Shown here: in pieces, positions 12,501 to 22,615 of the stretch
Numbering within the stretch: position 1 is the first letter of the stretch
How the letters are laid out: every line of letters starts with the position of its first letter
From: Phoronis australis
Taxonomy: Eukaryota > Phoronida > Phoronidae
DNA length: 64,000 nucleotides
NCBI GenBank assembly: GCA_002633005.1
Contig: NMRA01000275.1
Span: 506,893 to 570,892 of the forward strand
Direction of reading: 5' to 3'
The notes under the pieces: generated by a model
The model's database searches: none
Told to the model about the DNA's origin: nothing
What the model saw: only the letters and a program-made list of their open reading frames with translations
Translations under genes and position numbers: made by a program

Positions 12501-14387
12501 TCAGTTGTTTTTGAATTGTGACACCTGTTACCTGTAATTGCAGAGTGGAAATAGGTTTATGTAAGACCTTCAGAAATGTCCAAATTTAGATAGCTTCAGA
12601 ACAATCGCATCTCAGAAACTGCTCATCAAATTCACACAGAATTTTAACATACCATGCTTTGTGCAATGTTCTCGAAAATGGAATAGTTTTTAGGGGCTAT
12701 CAAAAACAGGTCTTTTATGATTTTTATGAAAGAATTAGATTGGCCCAAGATAAAAGTGAATCATAGATTAGAAAGCTGGAACAGCGTTTTGAGATTTTAT
12801 CTGAAATATTAAATATAAAAAATTTACCTATTTTCTGGATACTGTTGTTCTCTATGAATGCACTTTTCTTCTTCATCAATTTTTCTAAACAAAAATGGTC
12901 ACATGACCGAATTAATGGCAATTAATTCTACAGAATTTCAACTTTCAAAAGGTATTTTTACTGTCAAAATCTATTAGTTTTTAAAGATTTTTGACAGACT
13001 TGTCGATAAGGTCAGGTACATAACCTTAATTTGCTTTTTACGAATTGTGTTTAGGGATGTTACGTATCAAAACATGAGTGTTAATTACAGATGTTTCAGA
13101 TATGTATTTATAAAAGGGAAATGCAACTGTTTTTGGTTTTAGCTTTACTTAAAATAAAAATCCCTGAATATCATAAAGAGATATTTTTAGGTATTAATTG
13201 CTGTTTCTCTGGACTTGTGCTATCGTGAGTCAGTCAATGGATTCAAATATTGGGCCATATACATCATTTTTCTACTGTTCTGTATGGAATTGCAAAGGGC
13301 CAGGGAAAAGTAATTATCCCTGAAAAATATATCTCCACAATAATCATTTATTTTTATTTTATGTAACAGTAACTTCAGGAACGTTTCCCCTTAAACTCAT
13401 GCATACATTATTTTCAGACTGGTCATGAAAGCGTTTACGTAGCCAGGGCATACTACCATGTGTGGCACAACGCCACCTCTGAGGATTATGGAACGGAATT
13501 GTTTGAGTTGGAGGATCGAACACAGATGAATAATGTCGTGTGTGAAGACTATCTAGAACCTACTTGTCACGGCAACCCAGATATGCTTGACTGCGATTCT
13601 ATCGACTTGTCTTTACATCACACTAATTATAGTCTTACAACTACTCCGTTGTTGAGAAAATTTTTACAGTCGAGGCTGAAACCAAGTTCCAGCAGAGACG
13701 ACTGCAGTGACACAGAAAAGTGTTTGCCATTGGAGGAAGTAGATGGCGCTGTAGGTGGAAGTGAGGAGGGCAGCCATATTGAACATGCCGTGTGTGTTAG
13801 TAATTGTGATGATCAATTAGATGACAAAAGGACAGAGTACTGCAATACGGATAATGAGAGCACATATTCTGAAGACATTTTAGAAATGAAATTGAAGTGC
13901 AACCCCAGTTACACAGCAGAAGTTCATGACTGTAAACCACATTATTTCCAGCTCGAAAATGAAAGACTAATTCCCACCATGGATTTGGGAGAACTGTTAA
14001 CATTAGGGACAGACACTTCCAATGAGTTGCATAGTAGCAGCACTGAACTGAACTCAAGCTTCCTCAGTATTCCTACAAGTGATCACCAGAAAACGAGCTC
14101 AGAAGATTTGCAACATGCGAGTGATTGTAGTCGTGACATTAATGACTATGCCAGTTTTCTTGAAAAATCTTTACCACTAGATGGCTCTGAGTCAAGTGGT
14201 GAAAATACTCACTCAGAATCAGGGGCATCAGGAATACATGTGTCACTGACGTCCAATGCAATGTTTGAAGAACATTCTTCTATTGATTCAGTCTTGGATG
14301 ACANAAGAGTTGAATGGAGAATCTGCCAGGTTAGCATTTGCTAAAGACTTGTATCGAACGCAGCAGAACAATTATGTTTTTATTTAG
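529..14387 (+). CDS. XK-related (XKR) family membrane protein, 5'-partial, six exons
   Basis: Exons: 529-715, 9038-9228, 9916-10125, 11372-11653, 12254-12315, 13418-14387. All junctions are GT-AG and all phases agree; about 632 residues are visible. XKR family hallmarks are present: the DIFVAGYYF segment in exon 1, LRLFESFLESAPQVLLQLYI in exon 2, the IHWAAMFVWI block and the NVSDGRTRWR motif followed by a membrane segment (LVENTVLLVAWL) in exon 4, and VARAYYHVW at the start of exon 6. The protein should be a multi-pass plasma-membrane protein. Several vertebrate XKRs (Xkr4, 8, 9) scramble phospholipids after caspase cleavage; whether this one does is inference. The last exon adds a long acidic, Ser-rich cytoplasmic tail of roughly 300 residues. 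As deposited, a single N at 14304 shifts the frame to a stop at 14342-14344; with that base ignored, the frame stays open to TAG at 14385-14387. It resembles the long XKR4/6/7-type members more than compact XKR8, but the subfamily is unsettled. The N-terminus is missing. Confidence 0.9.
4637..5081. repeat. Foldback element 1: ~205-bp inverted arms, 36-bp loop
   Basis: The arms 4637-4840 and 4877-5081 are reverse complements with scattered mismatches, separated by 36 bases. Outer ends meet at GGTACC and inner ends at GTCACGGAC / GTCCGTGAC. Each arm is itself made of degenerate short repeats around ACTCACAAACACGGG, so both strands show false open frames rich in Thr-His-Lys-His. It lies in the large XKR intron. 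The architecture (long inverted arms of short tandem repeats) resembles foldback-type elements known from flies and sea urchins; that family assignment is inference. Confidence 0.8.
5123..5232 (+). repeat. Three degenerate ~40-bp tandem repeats
   Basis: The phrase CAGACTATGTAGAAGTTGTC recurs in variant form three times (starting near 5127, 5169 and 5211). A related phrase occurs on the other side of foldback element 1 near 4406. It may be older repeat sequence into which the foldback inserted. Confidence 0.5.
5681..6071 (-). pseudogene. Relic of a LINE-type retrotransposon ORF2 C-terminus
   Basis: The minus strand reads a segment typical of the extreme C-terminus of non-LTR retrotransposon ORF2 proteins: an LARFRCS...LMIVQGRF stretch, a Cys-Cys/His region (RIRPCCGSG...ELHFLLEC), then a helix-rich tail. 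The frame covering 6071-5733 and the frame that continues to a stop at 5681 must be joined by a frameshift near 5790 to give the usual end. No reverse transcriptase domain is present upstream, so this is a truncated, frameshifted fossil inside the XKR intron, opposite in strand to the host gene. The clade cannot be told from this fragment. Confidence 0.6.
6678..7242. repeat. Foldback element 2: ~165-bp inverted arms, ~245-bp loop
   Basis: The left arm (6678 to about 6847) and the right arm (about 7095 to 7242) are inverted copies, anchored at the ends by GGAAAGCCAAAG and CTTTGGCTTTCC. The left arm carries one extra internal unit. As in foldback element 1, the arms consist of degenerate short repeats, here around CAGGACCAAAATTTATCAC, and similar units (CTTGCCAGGGAAAAATTT) continue into the loop. 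It lies in the same XKR intron, about 1.6 kb after foldback 1. The primary sequence differs from foldback 1. Confidence 0.7.
7366..7443 (+). repeat. 26-bp tandem repeat, three copies
   Basis: Three near-perfect copies of a 26-bp unit containing TTCATTGAAGTAAGCAGTAC lie in the XKR intron. No coding or regulatory role is apparent. Confidence 0.9.
9376..9440 (+). repeat. GT-rich microsatellite
   Basis: An interrupted GT/GTGG simple repeat lies in the XKR intron after exon 2 (9038-9228). It is likely polymorphic in length. Confidence 0.85.
13733..13744 (+). other. Candidate caspase site EEVD|G in the XKR tail
   Basis: The codons GAG GAA GTA GAT, followed by GGC, encode EEVD-G in the acidic C-terminal tail after the last predicted membrane segment. 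Caspase-3-type enzymes prefer DxxD|G/S and tolerate Glu at P4. Vertebrate Xkr4, Xkr8 and Xkr9 are activated by C-terminal caspase cleavage. The site is seen; its use is inference. Confidence 0.35.
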
Positions 14388-15414
14388 TTATGTTATACTA
14401 TTATACTATAAGTTATACTTTACCGCTGATTTTGAATTTGTATCTTTCTCAATGATACTTTTATAAACATTTTTGTTATCTTGGTGAAATAGAACTCAGT
14501 GACCAGACTCATAAGGTTGAACATCTAAATTCCGTGGTTGGACTCTGTTAAATTGTGCAATCTGAGTCCAAGTTCTGAGGTTGGAGATCAAAACACTAGG
14601 CTGGACTCTCATATCATGGCTTCGCCCTTTTAAAAACTGAAGTTAGGGATGAGACACTGTGACATGGGGAGACTACACCACTCCACCCAGGTAGTAAATT
14701 GAAAGTTCTGAAGAAAAACATGTTGGTGGTGTGTTAATGAATGGACATTCGTGACAGAAATTACAAGTTATTTGAAGGTGTTTTGCAATCGTGTTATCAT
14801 AAATCATGTCCTTTTTATACATTGGCATGTTATACTGCTCATGAGTTATTACCCACAATCCATCTGAGTGACTTGAAGTGAGTTATTAAGCAACTCATGT
14901 CAGGTCAGCTATGGACTTTGTGAGCCAGCTATTTTCTTGGAACCTTTACCTACAAGGTTGTCTAAGGTGTATCTTATTACTGTATATTATGCAGCGATAT
15001 GTTATTATTATATTCTTTATTCCCCTTACAGCAGGTTTGCTATGTAAAAGAATATAATGCAAATTATGTTTTGAGCTTGTTATTATTAACTGGCTTCATC
15101 ACAACTGAGATTTTTGTATTGAACCAATAGTGATTTGTGAATTAAAATATGTCTCATACAATGTACAATTATCATGGCTTCTTAAGAGGAGTAGTTTTTA
15201 CTTTAAAAAGGGACATATATCAAGCTGCAGAAAAATACTTGATAATGTCGTAGCGAAATAAGTATTAGAAATAAGTATTTTTTTAGTTCAAGACCTTATT
15301 TTTGTTGAAGCCCCATACATCACCATCGTTGTTTTTGTTCACATTTTAGGGTGGAACCCTTGCTTTTGGCTCTTTTAATACATCGGCATTAATTTATAAT
15401 TGATAATTACACTT

Positions 15415-15420
15415 AATAAA
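15415..15420 (+). terminator. Candidate polyadenylation signal of the XKR gene
   Basis: AATAAA lies about 1 kb after the XKR stop and is followed by a GT-rich stretch (GTTGTGGATCGG). Another AATAAA occurs near 15722, so the choice is uncertain. Confidence 0.35.
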
Positions 15421-15988
15421 GTTGTGGATCGGATGGAGTTCACTGTTTGGTTCGACAGGACGATTTGCCACGCCAAGCTCAATTTAATTAAATGTGAAGT
15501 TTGTGACTTTGCCTTCACCAGATTGGAGCTACATACGACTAAACTATAAGGTCATTTGTCCATGTAGTGGTCACTTATTGAAATAAGTTATGTTGCGAGA
15601 TCAGCGATCACGTTTTTGTAGAACAAGGATTCAACATTAGTTAGATTTCATACAATATAAGCTGAATTTTAAGCCGTATGACTTTTTGTGTTTTGCGATT
15701 CTTTTTGAGAATTTTGTCATAAAATAAAACAACGCTGTGCAATGGGATGTTTTAATGACGTGTACAAAAAAGCCAGCATCGTGAACTGTTCATGGATGAA
15801 AAAAATATGATCTAGCTTAGGGACACGGCAGCGCTATCTTCAAAACATTTTATTTTGATTTTATAAAATAGACATTTGGCATTTCTAATTTTACAAATGA
15901 AGTGTCAAGTTCTTTGATTGCATTTTGGCTACATTCATTTCCAAAAGTTTGATTTATTCCGTTTTATCGTGACAATTTTGACTTGAAC

Positions 15989-16258
15989 TATGATAAAAAT
16001 TCACTAATTTGGGACTGTTCACAGTAAAAAATTATTTGGCTCAAGGTCAGAACTTGTGCAAAATTCTAAAAATAGACTATATTGGCTGTCCCGAATTCAA
16101 GAATTATCAGAAAAAAGGCGTTATTAACAACCATATAGATTGCAAACACATTGTTTGAAATTTGAGAAATATTATGTCTGAATGCTTTAATTGTCCAGAA
16201 CCAAGAAAATTAATTTTTTGCAGGAATTGCCATGTCCCAAATTGGAGAACTTTCATGG
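15989..16258. mobile_element. MITE family B, copy 1
   Basis: The terminal inverted repeats read GATAAAAATTCACTAATTTGGGAC at the left and, reverse-complemented, CATGAAAGTTCTCCAATTTGGGAC at the right. The same ends (consensus ACAGTAAAAATTCTCCAATT then TGGGACA) recur at 18404, 21260 and 62664. No transposase; length 230-270 bp. A non-autonomous DNA transposon is inferred. Confidence 0.55.
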
Positions 16259-17132
16259 TAATGTTTGCTGCTCGTGGCCTCATATTGCTGTTCACTTTGC
16301 TATTTTATGAATTGATGTTATTTCTATGTATTAGACACATTGACTTTTATTTTTGAAGATTACCCAATTCACTTTTTGTACCTATGCAAAGTTGTTACAA
16401 TGTGTTAAACACATAACATATGAGTACTGTTATCTAATACCTGTACCATACCGTAGTTGTATGTTTGTTTGCCGAAATGTTAATGAAGTATATTTATACA
16501 CTTCTTGTGTTCATGCTTTTGGTTTGGGGTTAAGTAGAAACTATTTTGCTTGGTGCACAGAGGGAGTTACACGAAAACAAGGTTCTGATTCAAGTCAAAA
16601 TGAGCAACTGCTTGGCATAGTTTGAGGTTTTATTCACATGACATTGACAGTGGAACACTGCCAATGAAAGCAGCAAAATCAATATCATAACTTGTCACCT
16701 CGTTTTGGACTTGTTTTCAAATTTTAACTTTCAGTACTATTATATAGAAGGCTACCTGTGTGGCATTATTTAGATTTAAGAATTTTTACCCTCAGTCGGG
16801 TTCTTCAAGATCAAAAGTACAGTTTTCCAAATTAGACTACACTTCAGCACATAATGCAATTTTGTTGTAACAAACTATCCTATGAAGGTAGCACATCTAC
16901 TTGGGATGGTCACTACTAGAATGCATTAAAATTCCATTTTTAGGATCAGCACACTTCCATACTTCACAAAAAGTAGTTCCCACAATAACACTACAGACAG
17001 AATGCATAATAAATGCCTACACAGCACAAGCGTGTAATAACCAAATCAGACTGGTGAAAATAGCATGTTACTTGTAGTCAGTCCCCAAGCCCCTCAGATT
17101 GTACGATTTTCAAAGGAAAAATGCCCATATAC

Positions 17133-17199
17133 ATGGGCGGCGCAGTACTGAAAAAAAGGGGCTAAAGCCCCCCAACCCCACGTATGGTGCGCCGCCCAT
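17133..17199 (-). mobile_element. 67-bp miniature palindromic element (family C)
   Basis: A perfect 12-bp terminal inverted repeat (ATGGGCGGCGCA ... TGCGCCGCCCAT) encloses about 43 bases with GGGGCTAAAGCCCC at the centre. On the minus strand it matches the two adjoining copies at 35248-35391, including the TTTTTTTCAG tract near one end. It is extremely GC-rich against an AT-rich background. Confidence 0.7.
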
Positions 17200-18403
17200 A
17201 ACCCTTATAATGGCATGCCTAAGGCTTGTTTTGTTTTGTACCTTCAGGGTGCCCTGGACAACCCCTTCCAAAAATCTGCCTCTGCAAGTGAATGTACCAA
17301 GTGATATGCTTACCAAGTTACATGCAGTTTGTTGTCTAGCTAATGTGACACACCAGTCCAGTAATGTGTAGTCATATAATAACACCTGATCAGTAGATCA
17401 AAGCATTGTGTTGTCGTTTGTTCTTGAGAGAATGTTGCGACAAAATAGAGCGATTAAACATAACTGGTTGTTTAGGCCACTAATTCCTCAAATGTAGCAT
17501 TTTACAGACCTCTTGCAAATTTCACGGTCACTAAATGATGAATATCAAAAATTGATACACCAAAACAAAACAAGAATAGAGGGTGTTGGGATGTCATATT
17601 ATGGGAGTCTGTTACCAGGGCCCTGTATCTCGAAGAGACTATTGCCATGATTTCATATTTTGGCTTTTGGCTTTTAGTCTGCTCCTGATCTTGATATATG
17701 GTACTCAGTATTGCTTTTAGAATTATTATATATTGGTTTGAAGATTATGCAATCACAATAGACCAAGACTCAATAGTAAACAATGTAGATTATACCATAT
17801 CAAGTCTAAGATGAAGGTATCTCACTAAACAACTAAAGGAGGTTTACACCAGGCCTGCACAGAGTTCTGTAGTGCAGTGTAGTAAATACAACAAGCATCT
17901 GCTGCTCTATATGGCAATAGTGCAAGGTATGTACAGTAAAAGGCTATACAAGATGGATGCCAAAAATGCATAATTTTTCACGTACTTTAAGCATAGAACA
18001 CTGGATGCAAGGTATGCAGTTTTTCTAAAAGAGTATGCAACACGTGCTAGTGTACGCCACACCTCAGCAGCGTGTTGCAGAACACAACCTTACACAAGAC
18101 CGGTGTAAAACACACTTTACTCCTCAAAAACAACACAGAAACATTTATAAACAATGAAAACAGGACACGGTCTGCGTAGACATTCTTGCTTAAATGACCT
18201 TGCATTGGTAAAACTAATGTTTTAATGAAAAACTTTTCCCAGTTTCAGAATAATATATGGTGTTCTGTAGTTAAGATATTCAACAGATTACAAGTCTTCA
18301 TAGATACCAATAATGTAGTGGCATGTTTTACTACAATGTTGACGATGGGAATTGTTGCCGTTCAGACATCTGTATCACATGCTCTATTCATTTTTGCAGT
18401 TTC

Positions 18404-18627
18404 CAACAAAAATTCTCTAGTTTCAAATGGTCTCTAAAATTTGGGACACCAGAATTCAAACCACAGTTTGACATTCTCGACTCTGAAAGTTTGGGACACG
18501 TGCACTTTTAGTGCTCATCATATCTAAAATGGCCAATGTTGCCTCTTTCTAAAATTTGGGACAAGCTCCGACCTTGACCAAATTGAATAGTTGTCACTGT
18601 TCCAAACTGGAGAATTTTTATCGTAGC
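18404..18627. mobile_element. MITE family B, copy 2
   Basis: The left end ACAAAAATTCTCTAGTTTC and the right end AAACTGGAGAATTTTTATCG are inverted copies and match the other family B members. Internal text AAATTTGGGACA is repeated. Confidence 0.45.
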
Positions 18628-19479
18628 ATGCCTTTTTCTATGACAGAGTACAGGTGTGTTGCGCTGCGCATGTCGAGACATTTCGTGGCATTTACTTTTA
18701 ATTTACTTTCTATTCGCATCAATGAAGTGAGTGTTTCTAAGATCAAGATTTGATATATGATCTGTTTAATTTTAACTCTATCGTTTTTACCTTCAGTGAA
18801 GATTGGCATTCTCTAGAACAGAATACCATCAACTAATGAGAGACTGGGAAAAGTTCTGTGTAAACTAACAAACGTCACAAACAGATAATGTCTTGACCAA
18901 ATATGTGAACACAGAACATAAACATAACATGACACAACATAACAAATGCAACATTGGGTGTTCTCAAAATAAAGATACACGCTTTATGCTAAAAGAATAT
19001 ACAAAAAAACTAAATTACACATGGAAATCTAGGAGTTTCACCGGTTAGCTTTGAGCTGATACAGGTGTCATGCATCATGAAGTTACCCTAGATCCCTTAT
19101 CATCATCAAAACGCATCATTTACAGGTACCTAAATACCCATCATAATCACTCCCTGTCACAAAAACATTTAATTAAAATAAACTTGAAGCCAATCCTCAA
19201 CTCTAGACAAAGCGCCTTCTTAAATAACACAACTGCATTTACAAAAACAATGAATTAATCTTCATACACGCCATCTGTTGGTCACATCACAATTATAAAC
19301 AATGATTAATGTTCCATTTATTTAGCTGCCACAAGAAACATCAATATCATTAAGTATGAAAAGCAGGCAAGAAAGTTGCTAAATAACTTTCACCATCAAA
19401 ATATACACAACAGCAAAACAGAGCTTTAAAATACGTCCACAAATGCACTGCAAACGGTGTGCTTCTAGGCATATCTATT

Positions 19480-20290
19480 TGCATCATAAAAATGGCCACT
19501 AGAATGCGCAAAAAACCTTGAATCCATCTGAAAACGTTAACATGACATCGTTCTTTAAAAGAAAGCTATTTATGAAATTTCATAAAAATCCAACAAGGAA
19601 CTTTGGAGAAACAGGGGAAAACAGAAAAAAATGAAACTGTCACTAGGGCTCACAGCGACTGAAAGTCGTGGTCCTTCATTGTCAAATTCATATAAATACA
19701 CATGCTAAATTTAATAAAGATCCTGCAAAGGGGCTTAGGAGATACATCCATGGGCACAAAAAAAAACAAAAAAACTGTCACTAGAAGGTGCTGTGCCAGA
19801 GTACTAGAAGTCGTCGGAAAATCATTGTCAACCATCCTTTTCACACTAAGAACATATATGCCAATTTTCATAATCATCCTTAGAGTGGTATGGTTGATAG
19901 AGGGGTGGACGCCAAAAAACAGAGTCAAAAACAGAAAAAAATGGCCACTAGGTGGCGCACAATACCTCAAATTCATCTGAAAACTGGAAGTGTTAACTCA
20001 CTAATTAATGCCTATGTGCCAAATTTCATGACAATCCACCGAGGACCTTTAAAGACACAGAGGTAATCATTAAAAACTAAAATTGCCACTAAGGGGGCAC
20101 ACCAGAATTCGGATCTGTCCAAAATTCGTTGTCATCCGTTGTCAGCTTTGCAGGAACGTATCTCCCAAGTCTTATCAAGATCCTGTGACAGGTTTGGGAG
20201 ATACAGCTGCGAATGCCAGACGACAGACGCCCAGACACTAGACGCTCAGACAGAGATGACAGCAATATGCACCCAAATATAAATATGTGG
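19480..20290 (+). repeat. Modular ~145-bp tandem array with CTCF-like motifs (array 1)
   Basis: Degenerate tandem modules each contain a phrase of the type AAAATGGCCACTAGGTGGCGC, followed by text about Glu/Asp-like filler that is not coding. Motif starts are 19496, 19640, 19778, 19945 and 20086, giving spacings of 144, 138, 167 and 141 bp. The array ends with a hairpin (GTATCTCCCAA / TTGGGAGATAC, 20158-20205) and a run of AGACGCCCAGAC-like repeats. The same module family appears inverted at 46857-48330 and, eroded, at 25800-26170. Short open frames inside it are by-products of the repeat. Confidence 0.7.
19945..19958 (+). promoter_or_regulatory. CTCF-core-like motif, exact fit to consensus
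   Basis: CCACTAGGTGGCGC fits the known CTCF core CCASYAGRKGGCRS at all 14 positions. It belongs to array 1. Binding is not shown by sequence alone. Confidence 0.45.
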
Positions 20291-21259
20291 GTGCATAAAA
20301 AGGCATTTAATACAGATTAAGCTTCAGTGCATAATTTACGCCAGACTCAGCATCTGGAAGGAACTGATAGTGCAACATTTACATATGAAATACATTACAA
20401 AATAAATCTGACTTCATTGGAAAGTTCTTGGTTATGCAGTTAGGTGGCACTGTGAGTCAATGTATAGAAACAAGTAAATAATTATTCATTAAATGCAAAA
20501 CCATCAAAAAGACAACCAGATGAAATGTTTAAGTTTCAATGAAAAGTATTTAGTTGCGGGATTCTAAAGACAAGATAACGTCTAAGGAAGTGGGACTGTG
20601 TACCTTATGCATAATATAAAAGATATCATTAAAAATACAAATCCGCACACATATACATACTGCCTACATCTAAATCACCTGGAAAGGTTCAGGCTTACAC
20701 TATACAAACTGCCACACAGAACTTTCTGCACGTTTTTTGACTAGAACTTCAGTTTCACAGTGGCCAGTCAGACATTGAAAACAAACAACAAAAAGAACAT
20801 TGAATTTGACACACTTAAAGTTCCCACAATCTTGAATTTCCTGGTAACAGTCAATGGAAATGTATGACCACTGGTGGTAATTTTAAAAGTCCACAGCTGT
20901 AAGTATGGGCAGAATTTCTGAAAGACATGCTAGCACGATTACTCCTGCTGAGTCAAGCGCACTTCACAAAAACAAAAACACTGCACTGAAACACTGCTGT
21001 CAGTGCAAACATCAACTGAACTCAAATATCTAAATAGTTCTTTGAAACAATTGAAATGCATCTTTGAACTGCCCACATGCAATACAGCACAAAAGCACTC
21101 AATACACTGTACAGCATTCCCACAGTCATCAAGCTGTAACTACAACACTTGTCTGAACCTATTCTTAACGCCATAGGCAATAAATACTACTCATTAATAT
21201 ACTCTTGAATAAAATATCGTGACCATGTGGATACAATGCCTAAAACAATCAAAATCTGC

Positions 21260-21510
21260 TTACAGTAAAAATCCTTCCATTTGGGACACAATATGCTGAA
21301 CAGGTGAAATTTCGTTCAGTCAAATTTCTCAACAAAAATATCTTTTCAGGGGAATTTAATTTTCTTTTACAATGGTTTTATAGCATAGCTGTACCAAACA
21401 TTTAGTATTTTTTTAACATTTGCACTAACATGGCAAGCCTCTGATAAATAGAAATTACAGAAACATTGTTTCTATTACTTTTGTGCCAAATTGAAGAATT
21501 TTTACTGCAG
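21260..21510. mobile_element. MITE family B, copy 3
   Basis: Inverted ends: TTACAGTAAAAATCCTTCCA then TTTGGGACAC at the left, GTGCCAAATTGAAGAATTTTTACTG at the right. It has the best-preserved termini of the family in this window. Confidence 0.6.
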
Positions 21511-21658
21511 CACGTGGTCACAACATACAGAAGCTACCAGAGATGACAACTTAACAGTTGTCTAAAAATTTTAAAGTACACCTGCTTTTTATTACAAAAA
21601 ATGATTTAGACCCCCTACTATTATGAAATTTGTCTAAAATTGTTGCTTGGTCAAACCG

Positions 21659-21740
21659 GAGGTGATTTCAGGGCTACCAAAGAACTGACATTTCGTTATT
21701 GCTTGAGATTGAGCTCTACAAGTTGGCTCGTCACTTTGTT
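21659..21740 (+). repeat. Partial copy of MITE family A
   Basis: Contains the family A phrases GATTTCAGGGCTACCAAAGA, AACTGACATTTCGTTATTGC and CTACAAGTTGG that recur at 28030, 32565 and 58330. The opposite end was not found. Confidence 0.4.
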
Positions 21741-21968
21741 TTTCATTTGTACGCCGAACATGGACTCAACAAATAAGTAATTGCAGAGCAGACTTTTCAT
21801 ACTGGCGTTCTCTGGAATAACAAAAGTGCGAAAATGACTTACACTTCATCCCAACTCAGATTTGGTGGACAGAAATTCAATAACTACATTGTTATTCATT
21901 AACTCAAAACCATAGTAATAAATTTCATTGTCAGACACTCCAGCTTTTGATTAGGTTACATTCACTAA

Positions 21969-21974
21969 TTTATT
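21969..21974 (-). terminator. Candidate polyadenylation signal of NADK2
   Basis: TTTATT on the + strand reads AATAAA on the minus strand, about 640 bp after the NADK2 stop codon, with a GTGTCTG tract following on the minus strand. Not unique, hence low confidence. Confidence 0.3.
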
Positions 21975-22615
21975 TGAGGTTTTTGACATCAGCTGGGATT
22001 AAAATTATCTCGCTTTATCAGTCGCAGAGACGGATTATCTTTCGTAGTAGAAAGTGTATGGAACGTGATGTCCTTCATCCATGGATTTTTCAAGGAATTT
22101 GCCTTTTTCCGCAAGCCATTGGAACACCCCACTGCGCAGCAGTGGAAATTTTCCGACATTATGACAGCTGAAAAGGCGTTAAATCCTGATTATGCCAACA
22201 GGTTGAAACCTCGCCTCCGCATTATATGGGATCTGTAGGTGGTGGTAATGCCTATCCACCAAAGACCTGATCGCCGTCTGGTGCGACAGTAAATTTCAAA
22301 ATGGAGCGGCTATTTTGAAAATCAGCAATTCTGTAACAGTGAGGTAAATCAAAACTTTGCTTCTTGGGAGGAATGAAGATTTATAGGCAGTCTCCTCATA
22401 ACTTTGGCCAGAAATATTCCCTCATAAATGTTGAAGATTTTTGTTTCCATCATCAGGGCATTTCTGTTGAACATCAATGAAGTTCAAATTTAAGTTACTT
22501 CCAAACACCTGTCACAATCCACAATAATCCCCATTCTTAGTGTTAATTTTTGATTGCAGTTTAGGTCTCACTCAACTAGGTCTGTTATTGGCCTGCGTTA
22601 CTATTACTCAACTCT

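Larger units (their letters stand above)
15421..21968. other. Intergenic region between XKR and NADK2 (tail to tail)
   Basis: No supported gene. It contains three copies of a miniature inverted-repeat element (15989, 18404, 21260), a 67-bp palindromic element at 17133, the modular array at 19480-20290 and a partial repeat at 21659. Open frames here are short and match no family I recognise. Confidence 0.6.

Noticed and set aside
16162-16356. 64-codon open frame with Cys-rich start and hydrophobic end
   Set aside because: It overlaps the end of a MITE family B copy and shows no recognisable domain or splice context.
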